Source of the DNA: Burkholderiales bacterium
Lineage (GTDB): Bacteria > Pseudomonadota > Gammaproteobacteria > Burkholderiales > Casimicrobiaceae
Length of the DNA stretch: 64,000 nt
NCBI GenBank assembly: GCA_015075645.1
Contig: JABTUF010000004.1
Span: 62,001-126,000 of the forward strand
Reading direction: 5' to 3'
The translations under genes and the position numbers were made by a program. Positions 50,766 through 60,933 of this stretch are shown here, piece by piece (the first letter of the stretch is position 1; every line of letters starts with the position of its first letter). The notes under the pieces are model-generated. The model searched no databases. It saw nothing but the letters and a program-made list of their open reading frames with translations, and had not been told where the DNA came from.

Positions 50766-52313
50766 ATGCTGCGCATCCTGCGCCTGGCGCGAATCGTCCA
50801 GGTCGCGCTCAGGCACGGCCTGGACGAGTTCCTGCTCGGGCACGAGCGCGTCCGCGGCCTGCGGCCGTTCGTCAACGGCGTGCTGTTCTGGCGCGATCTC
50901 TCGCAGCCGCGCGCGGAGCGGCTGCGCGCCGCGCTCGTCGACCTGGGCCCGATCTTCGTCAAGTTCGGGCAGGTGCTGTCGACGCGGCGCGACATCCTGC
51001 CGCCCGACATCGCGGACGAACTCGCGACGCTGCAGGATCGCGTGCCGCCGTTTCCGAGCGAGCAGGTGGTCGCGACGCTCGAGCGCGTGTACGGCCGACC
51101 GGTCGACAGCGTGTTCGTGTCGTTCGAGCGCGAGCCCGTGGCGAGCGCGTCGGTCGCACAGGTGCATTTCGCCGAGCTTCCCCCGAAGGACGGGGGCGCG
51201 CCGACGCCGGTGGCGGTGAAGGTGCTGCGCCCCGAGATCCGCAGCGTCATCGAGAAGGATCTCGGCCTGATGCACACCGGCGCGGTCCTGGTCGAGCGCC
51301 TGTGGTCCGACGGCAAGCGCCTCAAGCCGCGCGAGGTGGTCGCCGAGTTCGAGAAGACCATCCGCGACGAACTCGACCTCACGCGCGAGGCCGCGAACGG
51401 CTCGCTCCTGCGACGCAACTTCCGCCACTCGCCGCTGCTGCTGATCCCCGAGGTCCACTGGGACTACACCGAGCCGGAAGTGCTCGTGATGGAGCGGATG
51501 GCGGGCATCCCGATCGGCCGGATCGACGAGCTCAAGCAGGCGAACGTCGACCTGAAGCGGCTGTCGCGCGCGGGCGTCGAGATTTTCTTCACGCAGGTGT
51601 TCCGCGACGGCTTCTTCCACGCGGACATGCACCCGGGCAACATCTTCGTGGCGACCGATGCGGCGAACCACGGCAAGTACGTCGCGCTCGACTTCGGGAT
51701 CGTCGGCACGCTCTCCGAGACCGACAAGCGTTACCTCGCGGTGAACTTCCTCGCGTTCTTCCGGCGCGACTACCGGCGCGTCGCCACCGCGCACGTCGAG
51801 TCGGGCTGGGTGCCCCCGGGCACGCGCGTCGACGAACTCGAAGCGGAGATCCGCGTGGTCTGCGAGCCGATCTTCGACCGGCCGCTCTCCGAGATCTCGC
51901 TCGGCAAGGTGCTGCTGCAGCTCTTCCGCGCGTCGCGGCGCTTCAACGTCGAGATCCAGCCGCAGCTCACGCTGCTGCAGAAGACGCTGCTCAACGTCGA
52001 GGGGCTCGGCCGCCAGCTCGACCCCGGACTCGACCTGTGGACGACGGCGATGCCGTTCCTCGAACGCTGGATGGAGGACCAGATCGGGCCGCGCGCGCTC
52101 GCGCGCCGTCTGGAAACCGAGGCGCCCTACCTGATCGCCACGCTCCCCGAACTGCCGCGCCTCATCCACCGCAGGCTCTCCGGCCCGCCCGCGGCCTCCG
52201 ACGAGGTGCTCAAGGTTCTCGCCGAAGCGCAGCGCGCGCGCAACCGCTGGCTCGCGATCGTCGCGGCGCTCCTCGTGCTGGTGGTGGTCGAGCTCTTCGT
52301 GCGGCGCACCTGA
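50766..52313 (+). CDS. ubiB: Ubiquinone biosynthesis regulatory kinase-like protein UbiB
   Basis: A 515-residue atypical kinase (ABC1/ADCK/UbiB). The KxGQ motif is [14 protein letters not shown] near residue 62, the Ala-rich loop [11 protein letters not shown] replaces the Gly loop, catalytic and metal residues are in [13 protein letters not shown] and ALDFGIVG. Two C-terminal hydrophobic helices ([18 protein letters not shown]) anchor it. It has ATPase activity needed for ubiquinone synthesis. Normally adjacent to ubiJ; here 5.4 kb away. Confidence 0.93.
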   Translation: MLRILRLARIVQVALRHGLDEFLLGHERVRGLRPFVNGVLFWRDLSQPRAERLRAALVDLGPIFVKFGQVLSTRRDILPPDIADELATLQDRVPPFPSEQVVATLERVYGRPVDSVFVSFEREPVASASVAQVHFAELPPKDGGAPTPVAVKVLRPEIRSVIEKDLGLMHTGAVLVERLWSDGKRLKPREVVAEFEKTIRDELDLTREAANGSLLRRNFRHSPLLLIPEVHWDYTEPEVLVMERMAGIPIGRIDELKQANVDLKRLSRAGVEIFFTQVFRDGFFHADMHPGNIFVATDAANHGKYVALDFGIVGTLSETDKRYLAVNFLAFFRRDYRRVATAHVESGWVPPGTRVDELEAEIRVVCEPIFDRPLSEISLGKVLLQLFRASRRFNVEIQPQLTLLQKTLLNVEGLGRQLDPGLDLWTTAMPFLERWMEDQIGPRALARRLETEAPYLIATLPELPRLIHRRLSGPPAASDEVLKVLAEAQRARNRWLAIVAALLVLVVVELFVRRT

Positions 52314-52359
52314 CGCCGCGTCTTTCGACGGGATGCCCGGCCCCCGCCGGACACCCGCA

Positions 52360-53100
52360 CTACCGGGGCCGGACGGTCTTCTCGATCCGGTAGACCTCCG
52401 GGCCGGCGACGTCCGGTGTCCGGCGGGCGGCGCCGATCCCGGCGAGCGGCGCGCGCCGCAGGAACGTGTTCGCCTCGCCCATGATGAGGCGCACCATGTC
52501 TTCCAGCGCGGGCTCCTCGAGGGCTCCGGCCGAGAACTCGAGCGTCACCGCCTCGAACCGGTCGACGTTGCGCATCGTGACCTCGACGGTCTGCCGCCTG
52601 TAGTCGGGCACGAAGCGCACCATCGCGACCACCATCGGCTCGACCGTGAACACGCCCTGCCGCAGCGGGTCGACCTCGGTTCGGTACTTGAAGCGGAGCT
52701 GGCAGGCGTTCAGCCGGCTCTCGGTCGAGGCCACCGCGGCCGGCGCGACCTTGAGCACGATCGGCTTGTCGCCGGCGAGCTTGTAGAAGAACTCGATCTG
52801 CTCGATCACCTCGGAGACCCCGAGGGACTTGCGCCGGAACGACAGGAACCCGCTGTCGAACCTGGGCGAGGCGATGGTCACGAGGTCGTCGGCGCGGAAC
52901 TCGTGCGCGACGACCGGCTTGATCACCTCGAGGTGCGCGACCGCCTCGTCCAGCCACTTGAAGGCGCGCCACAGACGGCGGTCGATCTCGCGGATCGACT
53001 CCTCGAGCGGGCGCCGGGCGGCTTCTCCCTGCCCCCGGACGGCATCGGACTGGGCCCGGAGCGTCTCGAGGAGCGACCCCGAAGTCTTGTTCGTCGACAT
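52360..53100 (-). CDS. Conserved hypothetical protein, 246 aa
   Basis: A soluble protein starting MSTNKTSGSLLETLRAQSDA with an N-terminal helical region (PLEESIREIDRRLWRAFKWL) and a longer alpha/beta part (FRADDLVTIASPRFDSGFLS, VSEVIEQIEFFYKLAGDKPI, QTVEVTMRNVDRFEAVTLEF). No signal, membrane helix or catalytic motif is recognised. It converges with ubiB and diverges from the polyamine transporter genes, with a 187-bp gap upstream. Confidence 0.65.
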   Translation of the reverse strand: MSTNKTSGSLLETLRAQSDAVRGQGEAARRPLEESIREIDRRLWRAFKWLDEAVAHLEVIKPVVAHEFRADDLVTIASPRFDSGFLSFRRKSLGVSEVIEQIEFFYKLAGDKPIVLKVAPAAVASTESRLNACQLRFKYRTEVDPLRQGVFTVEPMVVAMVRFVPDYRRQTVEVTMRNVDRFEAVTLEFSAGALEEPALEDMVRLIMGEANTFLRRAPLAGIGAARRTPDVAGPEVYRIEKTVRPR

Positions 53101-53287
53101 CGTCTCGAAGGTATCACAAGGGCCGACGCCCCGATCTCGGCCGTTCGGACAGGGCGCTCCCGCGCCTCGAACGGCCGACCCGCCGGACCATGCAAGGGAC
53201 GTGCCGGGCGTCTCGCCGGATGATGCACTGCGCCATGCCTTACAATCCGCGCACCGTTCTTCCCAGCCGGTCCGGAGGCTCGCGCCC

Positions 53288-54373
53288 GTGGCGCTGCTCG
53301 ACATCCAGGGGGTCACGCGCCGCTTCGGCGCGTTCACGGCGGTCGACCGCGTCGGCCTCGCGATCGAGGCCGGGGAGTTCTTCACGCTGCTCGGGCCCTC
53401 CGGCTGCGGCAAGACGACGCTGTTGCGCATGATCGCCGGATTCGACCTCCCGGACGAAGGCCGGATCCTGCTCGACGGGAAGGACCTCGCGGCCGACCCC
53501 CCCGAACGGCGCCCGGTCAGGACCGTGTTCCAGAGCTACGCGCTGTTCCCGCACATGACCGTCGAGGGCAACATCGCGTTCCCGTTGCAGATGGCGCGGA
53601 CACCGCCCTCCGCGATTCCCGGCAAGATCGCCGAGGCGCTCGAGGACGTGCGGCTCACCGGCTTCGGCAAGCGCATGCCGCACGAACTCTCCGGCGGGCA
53701 GCGCCAGCGGGTCGCGATCGCGCGCGCGCTCGTGACCCACCCGCGCGTGCTGCTGCTCGACGAACCGCTCGCCGCGCTCGACGCGAAGCTCCGCGAGGAG
53801 ATGCAGATCGAGCTCATCAACCTGCAGAAGGAGGTCGGCATCACGTTCGTCTACGTGACGCACGACCAGACCGAGGCCCTTGCGCTGTCGCACCGCATCG
53901 CGGTGATGAACCGCGGCCGGGTCGAGCAGCTCGACGAGCCGTCGCGCATCTACGGCTCGCCCGCGACGCGCTTCGTCGCCGACTTCATCGGCCAATGCAA
54001 CCTGCTGTCCGGCCCGGTCGTGGCGCACGAGAACGGCGTCCTGTCGCTCGACGTGCCCGGGATCGGCGTGGTCCGCACGTCCGCGCCGGAGGGCACGAGC
54101 GCTCCGGCGCAGGGCACGGTCGCGCTGCGGCCGGAGAAGATCCGCATCGTCGCGCGGGCGCCGGAAGGCACGCCGGACAACCACGTCCGGGGCAGCGTCG
54201 CCGACCTCCTGTACATGGGCGATGTCACCGTCTACAAGGTGGAGACGCCGGGCGGCGCGCGCGTGGAGGCGCTGCTCGCGAACTCGCAGAGCGGGCGCGC
54301 GAAGTTCTTCGAGGTGGGCGACGCGGTCGAGATGAGCTGGGCGGTCGACGCCGGCCACTTCATCGCCGGTTGA
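53288..54373 (+). CDS. potA: Spermidine/putrescine ABC transporter ATP-binding protein PotA
   Basis: A 361-residue ABC ATPase. Walker A GPSGCGKTTLL near 37, Q-loop TVFQSYALFPHMTVEGNIAF, signature LSGGQRQRVAIARAL, Walker B VLLLDEPLAALD, His switch YVTHDQTEALALSH, then a C-terminal TOBE domain (GTVALRPEKIRIVARAPEGT). The GTG at 53288 gives the usual N-terminus (VALLDIQGVTRRFGAFTAVD). First gene of potABCD; the transporter imports polyamines at the cost of ATP. Confidence 0.93.
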   Translation: MALLDIQGVTRRFGAFTAVDRVGLAIEAGEFFTLLGPSGCGKTTLLRMIAGFDLPDEGRILLDGKDLAADPPERRPVRTVFQSYALFPHMTVEGNIAFPLQMARTPPSAIPGKIAEALEDVRLTGFGKRMPHELSGGQRQRVAIARALVTHPRVLLLDEPLAALDAKLREEMQIELINLQKEVGITFVYVTHDQTEALALSHRIAVMNRGRVEQLDEPSRIYGSPATRFVADFIGQCNLLSGPVVAHENGVLSLDVPGIGVVRTSAPEGTSAPAQGTVALRPEKIRIVARAPEGTPDNHVRGSVADLLYMGDVTVYKVETPGGARVEALLANSQSGRAKFFEVGDAVEMSWAVDAGHFIAG

Positions 54374-54384
54374 GCGCTCGAGCG

Positions 54385-55284
54385 ATGGCCGCGCGCGGAC
54401 GCGTCGACTGGGGCAAGTGGGCGGTGAGCGGCCCGCCGCTCGCCTACCTGCTCTTCTTCTTCGCGATCCCGACGCTCATCATGCTCGCGGCGTCGTTCCG
54501 CACGCCCGGCGACTTCGGCGGCCTCGCGCCGCTCGTCGGCGCGGACGGACGGCTCGACCTCAATCTCGAAAGCTACGCGCGACTCGCCGAGAGCACCGTC
54601 TACCTCGAGGTGTTCCTGAAGTCGGTCGCCTACGCGCTCGTCACGACGATCGCCTGCCTGCTGCTCGCCTATCCGCTCGCGACGCTCATCGCGCAGAGCC
54701 CGAGGAAGTACCGCGACCTCCTGCTGCTGCTCGTGATCCTGCCGTTCTGGAGCAACTTCCTCATCCGCATCTACGCCTGGATGATCATCCTCGGGCCCAA
54801 CGCGGCGCTCGCCCGGGGCGTGAACGCGGTGCTGGCCCTGTTCGGCGCCGAGCCGGTCCCGCTCTTGTTCAGCGCGTTCGCGGTGCTCGTGTGCCTCGTC
54901 TACGTGCACCTGCCGTTCATGGTGCTCCCGCTCTACGCGAACCTCGAGAAGCACGACCGCGCGCTGCTCGACGCGGCGCAGGACCTCGGCGCCAGCGGCT
55001 GGCAGCGGTTCTGGCGGATCACCTTCCCGCTGTCGCTGCCGGGCGTCTACGCGGGCGCGGCGCTCGTGTTCATCCCCGCGCTCGGCATCTTCGCGATTCC
55101 CGACATCCTCGGCGGGCCGAACGACAGCCTGATCGGCAACCTGATCAAGCAGCAGTTCCTCGAATCGCGGGACTGGCCGTTCGGCAGCGTGCTGTCGATC
55201 GTGCTGACGGCCGCGGCGCTCGGGCTCGCCGGGCTCGCCGCCTGGGTCGGACGTCGCGGCGGCAGGGGATCGTCCCGTGCGTAG
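54385..55284 (+). CDS. potB: Polyamine ABC transporter permease PotB
   Basis: A 299-residue permease with six helices. It has the EAA-type cytoplasmic loop LLDAAQDLGASGWQRFWRIT FPLSLPG in the second half, which contacts PotA, and the PotB-like first loop with LVGADGRLDLNLESYARLAE. It starts 11 bp after potA and overlaps potC by 8 bases. Together with PotC it forms the channel. Confidence 0.9.
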   Translation: MAARGRVDWGKWAVSGPPLAYLLFFFAIPTLIMLAASFRTPGDFGGLAPLVGADGRLDLNLESYARLAESTVYLEVFLKSVAYALVTTIACLLLAYPLATLIAQSPRKYRDLLLLLVILPFWSNFLIRIYAWMIILGPNAALARGVNAVLALFGAEPVPLLFSAFAVLVCLVYVHLPFMVLPLYANLEKHDRALLDAAQDLGASGWQRFWRITFPLSLPGVYAGAALVFIPALGIFAIPDILGGPNDSLIGNLIKQQFLESRDWPFGSVLSIVLTAAALGLAGLAAWVGRRGGRGSSRA

Positions 55285-56062
55285 AAGCGGCACGCGCATC
55301 GCGTTGTGGGCGGCGGCGATCGTCGCCTACCTGTTCCTGTACCTGCCGCTCGCGATCGTCGTCGCGTACTCGTTCAACGACTCGCGGCTCAACGCGGAGT
55401 GGGTGGGGTTCACGTTCGACTGGTACCGCAAGCTCGCGCAGAACGAGGAGATGATCACCGCGGCCGTGAACTCGCTCGCCATCGCGCTGGCCGCGAGCGT
55501 CGTGTCGACCGCGCTGGGCACGATGGCGGGCGTCGCGATGCATCGCTACCGCCTGAGGCTGCTCCCGGTCCTGGTGCTGACGCCGATCGCGATCCCGGAG
55601 ATCCTGATGGGCGTCGCGCTCCTGATCTTCTTCGTGATGCTGAACTTCACGCTGGGGTTGGTGTCCGTGGCCATCGCGCACATCGCGTTCTGCATCGGGT
55701 TCGTGGCGATCGTCGTCCGGGCACGCCTCGCCGGCATGGACGAGAGCCTCGTCGAGGCCGCGCGGGACTGCGGCGCGACGCCCTGGCAGGCGTTCCGGCG
55801 CGTCACGCTGCCGCTGATCATGCCCGGCGTGATCGCGGGCGCGCTGATGGCCTTCACGCTGTCGATCGACGACTTCGTCATCACCTTCTTCACGGCCGGC
55901 GCCGGTACGGTTACCCTTCCGCTCCAGATCTACTCGATGATCAAGATCGCGGTCACCCCCGAGGTCAACGCCGTGTCGACGCTGCTGATGCTCCTGACGC
56001 TCGTGCTGATCGTGGTGGCCGCACGCCTCTCCCCCAGCCTCCTTCGCACCGAATCGGACTGA
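55277..56062 (+). CDS. potC: Polyamine ABC transporter permease PotC
   Basis: A 261-residue permease with six helices; VVAYSFNDSRLNAEWVGFTF is the typical PotC beginning and LVEAARDCGATPWQAFRRVT then LPLIMPG is the EAA loop. GTG start at 55277 overlaps potB. The last helix (ALLMLLTLVLIVVAARLSP region) completes the fold. Confidence 0.9.
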   Translation: MRRSGTRIALWAAAIVAYLFLYLPLAIVVAYSFNDSRLNAEWVGFTFDWYRKLAQNEEMITAAVNSLAIALAASVVSTALGTMAGVAMHRYRLRLLPVLVLTPIAIPEILMGVALLIFFVMLNFTLGLVSVAIAHIAFCIGFVAIVVRARLAGMDESLVEAARDCGATPWQAFRRVTLPLIMPGVIAGALMAFTLSIDDFVITFFTAGAGTVTLPLQIYSMIKIAVTPEVNAVSTLLMLLTLVLIVVAARLSPSLLRTESD

Positions 56063-56066
56063 CGCC

Positions 56067-57149
56067 ATGACTTCTCGCCTACTCGCTTCCGCCCTCGCGG
56101 CGGCCCTCGCCTCCCTCGTCGCGGCCGCGCCGGCCGGCGCCGCCGACCAGCTCCATCTGTACAACTGGAACAACTACATCGCGCCGGAGACGGTCAAGCG
56201 CTTCGAGGCCGAGTGCAAGTGCGAGGTGGTCCAGACCTACTACTCGGACAACGAGGAGCTGCTCGCGAAGCTCGCGGCGGGCGCGAAGGGCTACGACGTG
56301 ATGGTGCCGACCGGCGGCACGGTCCAGGCGCTCATCCGGGGCGGCCAGCTCCAGCCGATCGACCTCTCGAAGCTCCCGAATCTGAAAAACGTCGACCGCG
56401 TCTACCTCGACACCCGGTTCGATCCGGGCAACAAGTACTCGGTGCCCTACGCGATGTCGACGACGATCATCGGGTACAACGACCAGAAGATGAAGGAGCT
56501 GGGGCTTCCGACCGACACCTGGGCGGTGATCTTCGACCCGAAATACCTCGCGAAGGTCAAGGGCCGCGTCACGGTGCTCGACAGCCCGGCGGAGCTCTTC
56601 GCGGCCGCGCTCAAGTACCTCGGCTACTCGGCCAACGACACGAACGAGAAGCACTGGCGCGAGGCGGCCGACGTCATCAAGAAGGCGAAGCCCTACTGGG
56701 CCGCGTTCAACGCGTCGTCGTACATCAAGGAACTCACGGTCGGCAACATCTGGCTCGTCCACGGCTACAGCAACGACATCTTCCAGGCCGACCTCGACGC
56801 GCAGGCCGCGGGCCGCAAGTTCCGCATCCTGCAGGGGATGCCGAAGGAGGGAGCGGTCCTCGCCGTCGACAACATGGTGATCCACAAGAACGCGCCGCGC
56901 CCCGACCTCGCGCACCGGTTCATCGACTTCATGCTCGACGGCCGCAACTCCGCCGAACTCACCAACCTGATCGGGTCGGGCAACCCGAACCTCGACGCGG
57001 CGAAGTACATCAAGCCGGAACTGAAGGCGCTGCCGGCGGTGTTCCCGCCGAAGGACGTCGCCGCGAAACTCGAGCAGTTGCAGGACCTCACGCCGGCCCA
57101 GCGGCGCCTGCGCAACAAGCTCTGGACCGAGATCAAGGCCGCGCGGTAG
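56067..57149 (+). CDS. potD: Periplasmic polyamine-binding protein PotD/PotF-like
   Basis: A 360-residue extracytoplasmic solute-binding protein. Sec signal peptide (LLASALAAALASLVAAAPAGA), then LHLYNWNNYIAPETVKRFEA, the family start. CEVVQTYYSDNEELLAKLAA, YDVMVPTGGTVQALIRGGQL and VPYAMSTTIIGYNDQKMKEL follow. The acidic and aromatic residues around the cleft fit a polyamine ligand. It is the last gene of potABCD, 4 bp after potC; binding protein genes often come first or last in these operons. Confidence 0.91.
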   Translation: MTSRLLASALAAALASLVAAAPAGAADQLHLYNWNNYIAPETVKRFEAECKCEVVQTYYSDNEELLAKLAAGAKGYDVMVPTGGTVQALIRGGQLQPIDLSKLPNLKNVDRVYLDTRFDPGNKYSVPYAMSTTIIGYNDQKMKELGLPTDTWAVIFDPKYLAKVKGRVTVLDSPAELFAAALKYLGYSANDTNEKHWREAADVIKKAKPYWAAFNASSYIKELTVGNIWLVHGYSNDIFQADLDAQAAGRKFRILQGMPKEGAVLAVDNMVIHKNAPRPDLAHRFIDFMLDGRNSAELTNLIGSGNPNLDAAKYIKPELKALPAVFPPKDVAAKLEQLQDLTPAQRRLRNKLWTEIKAAR

Positions 57150-57204
57150 ACGTCGCGTCCCCGATGCCGGGTGCGTGCCCGGCGGCGGAGGTTAAGATGA
57201 CGGA

Positions 57205-57834
57205 ATGCCGAGCACCGGCATCTCCGTCGTCCGCCTGTCGCCGGCCGCGCGCGAGGATTATCTCGCGTTCTTCGATCACGAGCGCGGGCCGGCGTTCTCG
57301 GACAACCCCGAGTGGGCGCGCTGCTACTGCCAGTTCTACCGCGTCCCGCGCGCGCTCGACTGGACCGCGTTCACCGCCGGGCAGAATCGGATCGCGGTGT
57401 CCGCCTCGATCGACGCGGGTGAAGCGGAAGGCTACCTCGCGCGATCCGGCGGCGAGACCGTCGGCTGGCTCCACGCCGCGCCCCGGCACAAGCTGCCGCA
57501 CTGCTTCGAGCGCCTGAACGTCGCGCCGACGCCGATCGACGTGCCGCCGCAGGACGCCGCGGTCATCGTCTGCTTCGTGATCGCGCCGGCGTGGCGGCGG
57601 CGCGGCGTCGCCGGCGCGCTCCTCGACGGCGCGCTCGCCGACCTGCGCGAACGCGGCATCGCGCTCGTCGACGCGTTCCCGTTCAAGGCGGGCGACAGTA
57701 CGAAGGCCGGCGACCACTACCACGGCCCTTCGTCGCTCTTCGCGTCGCGCGGTTTTCTCCCGATCGGCGAGACCGCGGATCTCACCGTCGTGCGCAAGTG
57801 GCTGACGGCCCCCGCGCCCGCCGTGGAGCCATGA
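57205..57834 (+). CDS. GNAT family N-acetyltransferase
   Basis: A 209-residue protein with the GNAT core VIVCFVIAPAWRRRGVAGAL then LDGALADLRERGI, where RRRGVAGAL is the acetyl-CoA pyrophosphate loop. The N-terminal part has a conserved-looking GWLHAAPRHKLP and a Cys-rich WARCYCQFYR. It follows potD by 55 bp and its stop overlaps the next gene's ATG (ATGA). The acceptor is unknown; acetylation of a polyamine is conceivable from context. Confidence 0.8.
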   Translation: MPSTGISVVRLSPAAREDYLAFFDHERGPAFSDNPEWARCYCQFYRVPRALDWTAFTAGQNRIAVSASIDAGEAEGYLARSGGETVGWLHAAPRHKLPHCFERLNVAPTPIDVPPQDAAVIVCFVIAPAWRRRGVAGALLDGALADLRERGIALVDAFPFKAGDSTKAGDHYHGPSSLFASRGFLPIGETADLTVVRKWLTAPAPAVEP

Positions 57835-58955
57835 ACGATCCGGCGGGATGGGACGCGTCCGGCGCGGTCCACGGCCGGCCCCGGTCGCTCCTCCCGCACG
57901 CGCTCGCCGGGATCTACGCGCTCGCGATCGTCTATGCGAGCCTGCAGCCGTTCGGCGACGTGCTGGCGCCGCCCCCCGACGCTCCGTTCTGGCTGTTCTC
58001 GCCCGGGCGCCTGCGCTGGCCGCGCTACGACGTCATCGCGAACTTCATCGCGTACCTGCCGCTCGGCGCCTTCGTCGCCTTGATTCCGAGGCGCGCATCG
58101 CCGGCGCGGCGGATCGCGCTCGGCGCGATGGCGGGCCTCGCGCTGTCCTTCGCGATGGAGTCGCTGCAGGCGTGGATCCCGCCGCGCGACGCGAACGTCA
58201 TCGACCTCGCGTCCAACACGCTGGGCGCGCTCGCCGGCGCGGCGGTCGCCGCAGCGCTCGCGCGACGGCCCGACGCCCGCGCGCGCCTCACCGCGTGGCG
58301 GCGCGGGCTGTTCCTGCGGGGCGCGCTGGGCGACATCGGCCTCGCGCTGCTCGCGTTGTGGCTCGCGGCGCAGCTCAATCCCGCGATTCCGCTGTTCGCG
58401 ATCACGTTCGACCCGGCGACGGAGCGGCTCGTCGCGGAGGTGCCCGGATCCGACTCCGCGTCCATCGTCATCGAGGCCGCGGAGAGCGCGTTCCAGCTCC
58501 TCGGCGTCGGGCTGTTCCTGACGCTCCTCCTTCGCCACAGGCGACACGCCGGCGTGGCGGTGCTGCTCCTGATCGGCACCGCGCTGCTCCTGAAGGGCGT
58601 CGCCGCCCTGCTCCTGCTCAAACCCGCGGCGTGGGAAGGGTGGCTGCGGCCCGGCGTGTCGATCGGAGCCGCCGCGGGCGCGCTCGCGCTGCTCGCCGCG
58701 ATCGCGCTGCCGCGGCCGGCGATGATCGCGCTCTGCGGCGTCGCGCTGCTGACCTCGCTTCTGACGCCGGTGCTCGCCTCGGACGTCCTCGATGCCCGGG
58801 CCCCGCTGACGCTGTTCTCGTGGCGCTACGGCCACCTGCTCAACTTCAACGGCCTGACGCACACGGTGCTGCTGCTGTGGCCCGTCGCGGCCGCGGGCTG
58901 GCTCTTCGCGCTGTCGGGCCGCCCGGCCTGGGGCGCGCCCGGGGATTCGGACTGA
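57831..58955 (+). CDS. VanZ-like family membrane protein
   Basis: A 374-residue membrane protein. The N-terminal half is a VanZ-like domain (LAGIYALAIVYASLQPFGDV, YDVIANFIAYLPLGAFVALI, FAMESLQAWIPPRDANVIDL, ASNTLGALAGAAVAAALA with the conserved Asn-Asp-Ser/Thr-Asn pattern), followed by about six more helices with no known domain. ATGA overlap with the GNAT gene. VanZ proteins change envelope properties in Gram-positive resistance; in proteobacteria the role is unknown. Confidence 0.8.
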   Translation: MNDPAGWDASGAVHGRPRSLLPHALAGIYALAIVYASLQPFGDVLAPPPDAPFWLFSPGRLRWPRYDVIANFIAYLPLGAFVALIPRRASPARRIALGAMAGLALSFAMESLQAWIPPRDANVIDLASNTLGALAGAAVAAALARRPDARARLTAWRRGLFLRGALGDIGLALLALWLAAQLNPAIPLFAITFDPATERLVAEVPGSDSASIVIEAAESAFQLLGVGLFLTLLLRHRRHAGVAVLLLIGTALLLKGVAALLLLKPAAWEGWLRPGVSIGAAAGALALLAAIALPRPAMIALCGVALLTSLLTPVLASDVLDARAPLTLFSWRYGHLLNFNGLTHTVLLLWPVAAAGWLFALSGRPAWGAPGDSD

Positions 58956-59019
58956 ACGCCGCCTCCGGGACCGCCCGTCCCGCGGCTACAATGTTCGTTT
59001 GCCCGGGCCTGCACCGCCG

Positions 59020-59328
59020 ATGAGCTACTACCAGCGCCACGTCTTCTTCTGCCTCAACCAGCGCGACGCGCCGGAGAAGTGCTGCGCGAGCGCCGGCGCG
59101 GCCGCGCTGCAGAAGTACGCGAAGGACCGCGTGAAGTCGCTCTCGCTCTCCGGCCCGGGCAAGGTCAGGATCAACCGCGCGGGCTGCCTCGATCGATGCG
59201 AGGAGGGGCCCTGCCTCGTGGTGTACCCGGAAGGCGTCTGGTACACCTACGTCGACCGCGACGACATCGACGAAATCGTCGACCGCCACCTCGTCGGCGG
59301 CGAGATCGTCGAGAGGCTGCGCATTTGA
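59020..59328 (+). CDS. Thioredoxin-like [2Fe-2S] ferredoxin
   Basis: A 102-residue protein of the thioredoxin-like 2Fe-2S ferredoxin family. Candidate cluster Cys: C11 (FFCLNQRD), C21/C22 (EKCCASAG), C56 and C60 ([20 protein letters not shown]). The start [14 protein letters not shown] is typical. It is coupled to the hydrolase downstream, whose TTG overlaps its stop. It likely transfers single electrons in the cytoplasm; partner unknown. Confidence 0.88.
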   Translation: MSYYQRHVFFCLNQRDAPEKCCASAGAAALQKYAKDRVKSLSLSGPGKVRINRAGCLDRCEEGPCLVVYPEGVWYTYVDRDDIDEIVDRHLVGGEIVERLRI

Positions 59329-59969
59329 CGTCGGGATTCGCCGCCGCGACCGAGCGCGTCGTCGCCGACGGCCCCGCCGGCGCGCTGGAGATCGTCGCGA
59401 ACGCGCCGTCGTCCGTGCGCCGGGGCATCGCTCTCGTCGCGCATCCGCACCCCGAGCAGGGCGGCACGCTCGACAACAAGGTGGCGCAGACGCTCGCGAA
59501 GGCGTTCCACGCGCTGGGCTACGTCGCCGTGCGTTTCAACTTCCGCGGCGTGGGCGCCTCCGAGGGCCGCTTCGACGGCGGCATCGGCGAGACCGACGAC
59601 GCGCTCGCGGCACTCGGATGGGCGCGGCAGCGGTTCGGCGCGCACTCGCCGGTCGCGCTCGCCGGGTTCTCGTTCGGCTCCTACGTGCAGACGCGCGTCG
59701 CGAAACGCGTCGACGCCGAGCGCCTCGTGCTGGTCGGGCCCGCGGTGAAGCGCTTCGCCGTCGAGCCGGTTCCCGCCGACACGATCGTCGTCCACGGCGA
59801 GTCCGACGAGGTGGTGCCGCTCGCCGACGTGCTCGACTGGGCGCGCCCGCAGGCGCTGCCGATCGTCGTCTTCCCCGGCTGTTCGCATTTCTTCCACGGA
59901 CGCCTGCCGCAGTTGCGCGACACGATCGTCGGCATGTGGCATCGCGCGCGCGCGGGCGGAGGCGAATGA
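59325..59969 (+). CDS. Alpha/beta hydrolase
   Basis: A 214-residue small alpha/beta hydrolase of the dienelactone-hydrolase-like group: [40 protein letters not shown], nucleophile elbow [11 protein letters not shown] (Ser in GFSFG), acid [14 protein letters not shown], and His in [12 protein letters not shown]. The TTG at 59325 overlaps the ferredoxin stop. Its stop overlaps the next gene's ATG (ATGA), so it belongs to the ferredoxin-hydrolase-ABC run, a common betaproteobacterial order. Confidence 0.85.
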   Translation: MTSGFAAATERVVADGPAGALEIVANAPSSVRRGIALVAHPHPEQGGTLDNKVAQTLAKAFHALGYVAVRFNFRGVGASEGRFDGGIGETDDALAALGWARQRFGAHSPVALAGFSFGSYVQTRVAKRVDAERLVLVGPAVKRFAVEPVPADTIVVHGESDEVVPLADVLDWARPQALPIVVFPGCSHFFHGRLPQLRDTIVGMWHRARAGGGE

Positions 59970-60931
59970 TGGCGTCGATCGTCGATCGGGTGCTGCCCGG
60001 ACTCGCGGCGGGCCGGCGCGATCGCGTGCTCGCGGTCGACGGACTCGTCAAGCGCTACGGCGGCAACGAGGTCGTGCGCGGCCTGTCGTTCCAGATCCGT
60101 CGCGGCGAGTGCTTCGGACTCCTCGGGCCCAACGGCGCGGGGAAGACCACGACGCTGCGCTGCTGCCTCGGACTCATCGAGCCCGACGGCGGCACGATCG
60201 AGCTGTGCGGCGAGCCGGTGCCGAAGGCCGCGCGAGCGGCGCGCGTGCGCGTGGGCGTCGTGCCGCAGATGGACAACCTCGATCCCGACTTCACGGTCAC
60301 CGAGAACCTCCTCGTCTACGGACGCTACTTCGCGATCGACCGGACCACGCTGGAGCGCCGCCTGCCGCGGCTCCTGGAATTCGCCGGGCTCGCCGCGAAG
60401 GCGCACGCCCCCATCCGCACGCTCTCGGGCGGCATGAAGCGGCGCCTGACGCTCGCGCGCGCGCTCGTCAACGATCCCGAACTCCTCATCCTCGACGAGC
60501 CGACGACCGGACTCGATCCGCAGGCCCGCCACCTGATCTGGGACGGCCTGCGCCAGTTGCTGACGCAGGGCAAGACGATCCTGCTCACGACGCATTTCAT
60601 GGACGAGGCCGCGCGGCTCGCGACCCGGCTCGCCGTCATCGACCACGGGCGCATGATCGCCTGCGACGCGCCGCGCGCGCTGATCGCCGAGCACGTCGAG
60701 CCCGAGGTGGTCGAGGTCTACGGCGACGGCGCACGGGCCTGGGCCGATGCGCGGGGACGCAAGCTCGCGAAACGCCTCGAGATCGCGGGCGAGACCGCGT
60801 TCTGCTATGCGATGGACGCGCAGGCGCTCGTCTCCGACCTCGCGACGCGCGGCGGCGTGCGCTACCTGCACCGGCCCGCGAACCTCGAGGACCTGTTCAT
60901 CAAGCTCACCGGCCGCGAGCTGCGGGACTGA
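59966..60931 (+). CDS. ABC-2 type exporter ATP-binding protein (NodI-like)
   Basis: A 321-residue ABC ATPase: Walker [17 protein letters not shown]-loop [20 protein letters not shown], signature [15 protein letters not shown], Walker [13 protein letters not shown] and His of [14 protein letters not shown]. The long tail ([20 protein letters not shown] ... [16 protein letters not shown]) is as in NodI/CcmA-type drug exporters. ATG at 59966 overlaps the previous stop. Works with the permease 2 bp downstream. Confidence 0.9.
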   Translation: MMASIVDRVLPGLAAGRRDRVLAVDGLVKRYGGNEVVRGLSFQIRRGECFGLLGPNGAGKTTTLRCCLGLIEPDGGTIELCGEPVPKAARAARVRVGVVPQMDNLDPDFTVTENLLVYGRYFAIDRTTLERRLPRLLEFAGLAAKAHAPIRTLSGGMKRRLTLARALVNDPELLILDEPTTGLDPQARHLIWDGLRQLLTQGKTILLTTHFMDEAARLATRLAVIDHGRMIACDAPRALIAEHVEPEVVEVYGDGARAWADARGRKLAKRLEIAGETAFCYAMDAQALVSDLATRGGVRYLHRPANLEDLFIKLTGRELRD

Positions 60932-60933
60932 CG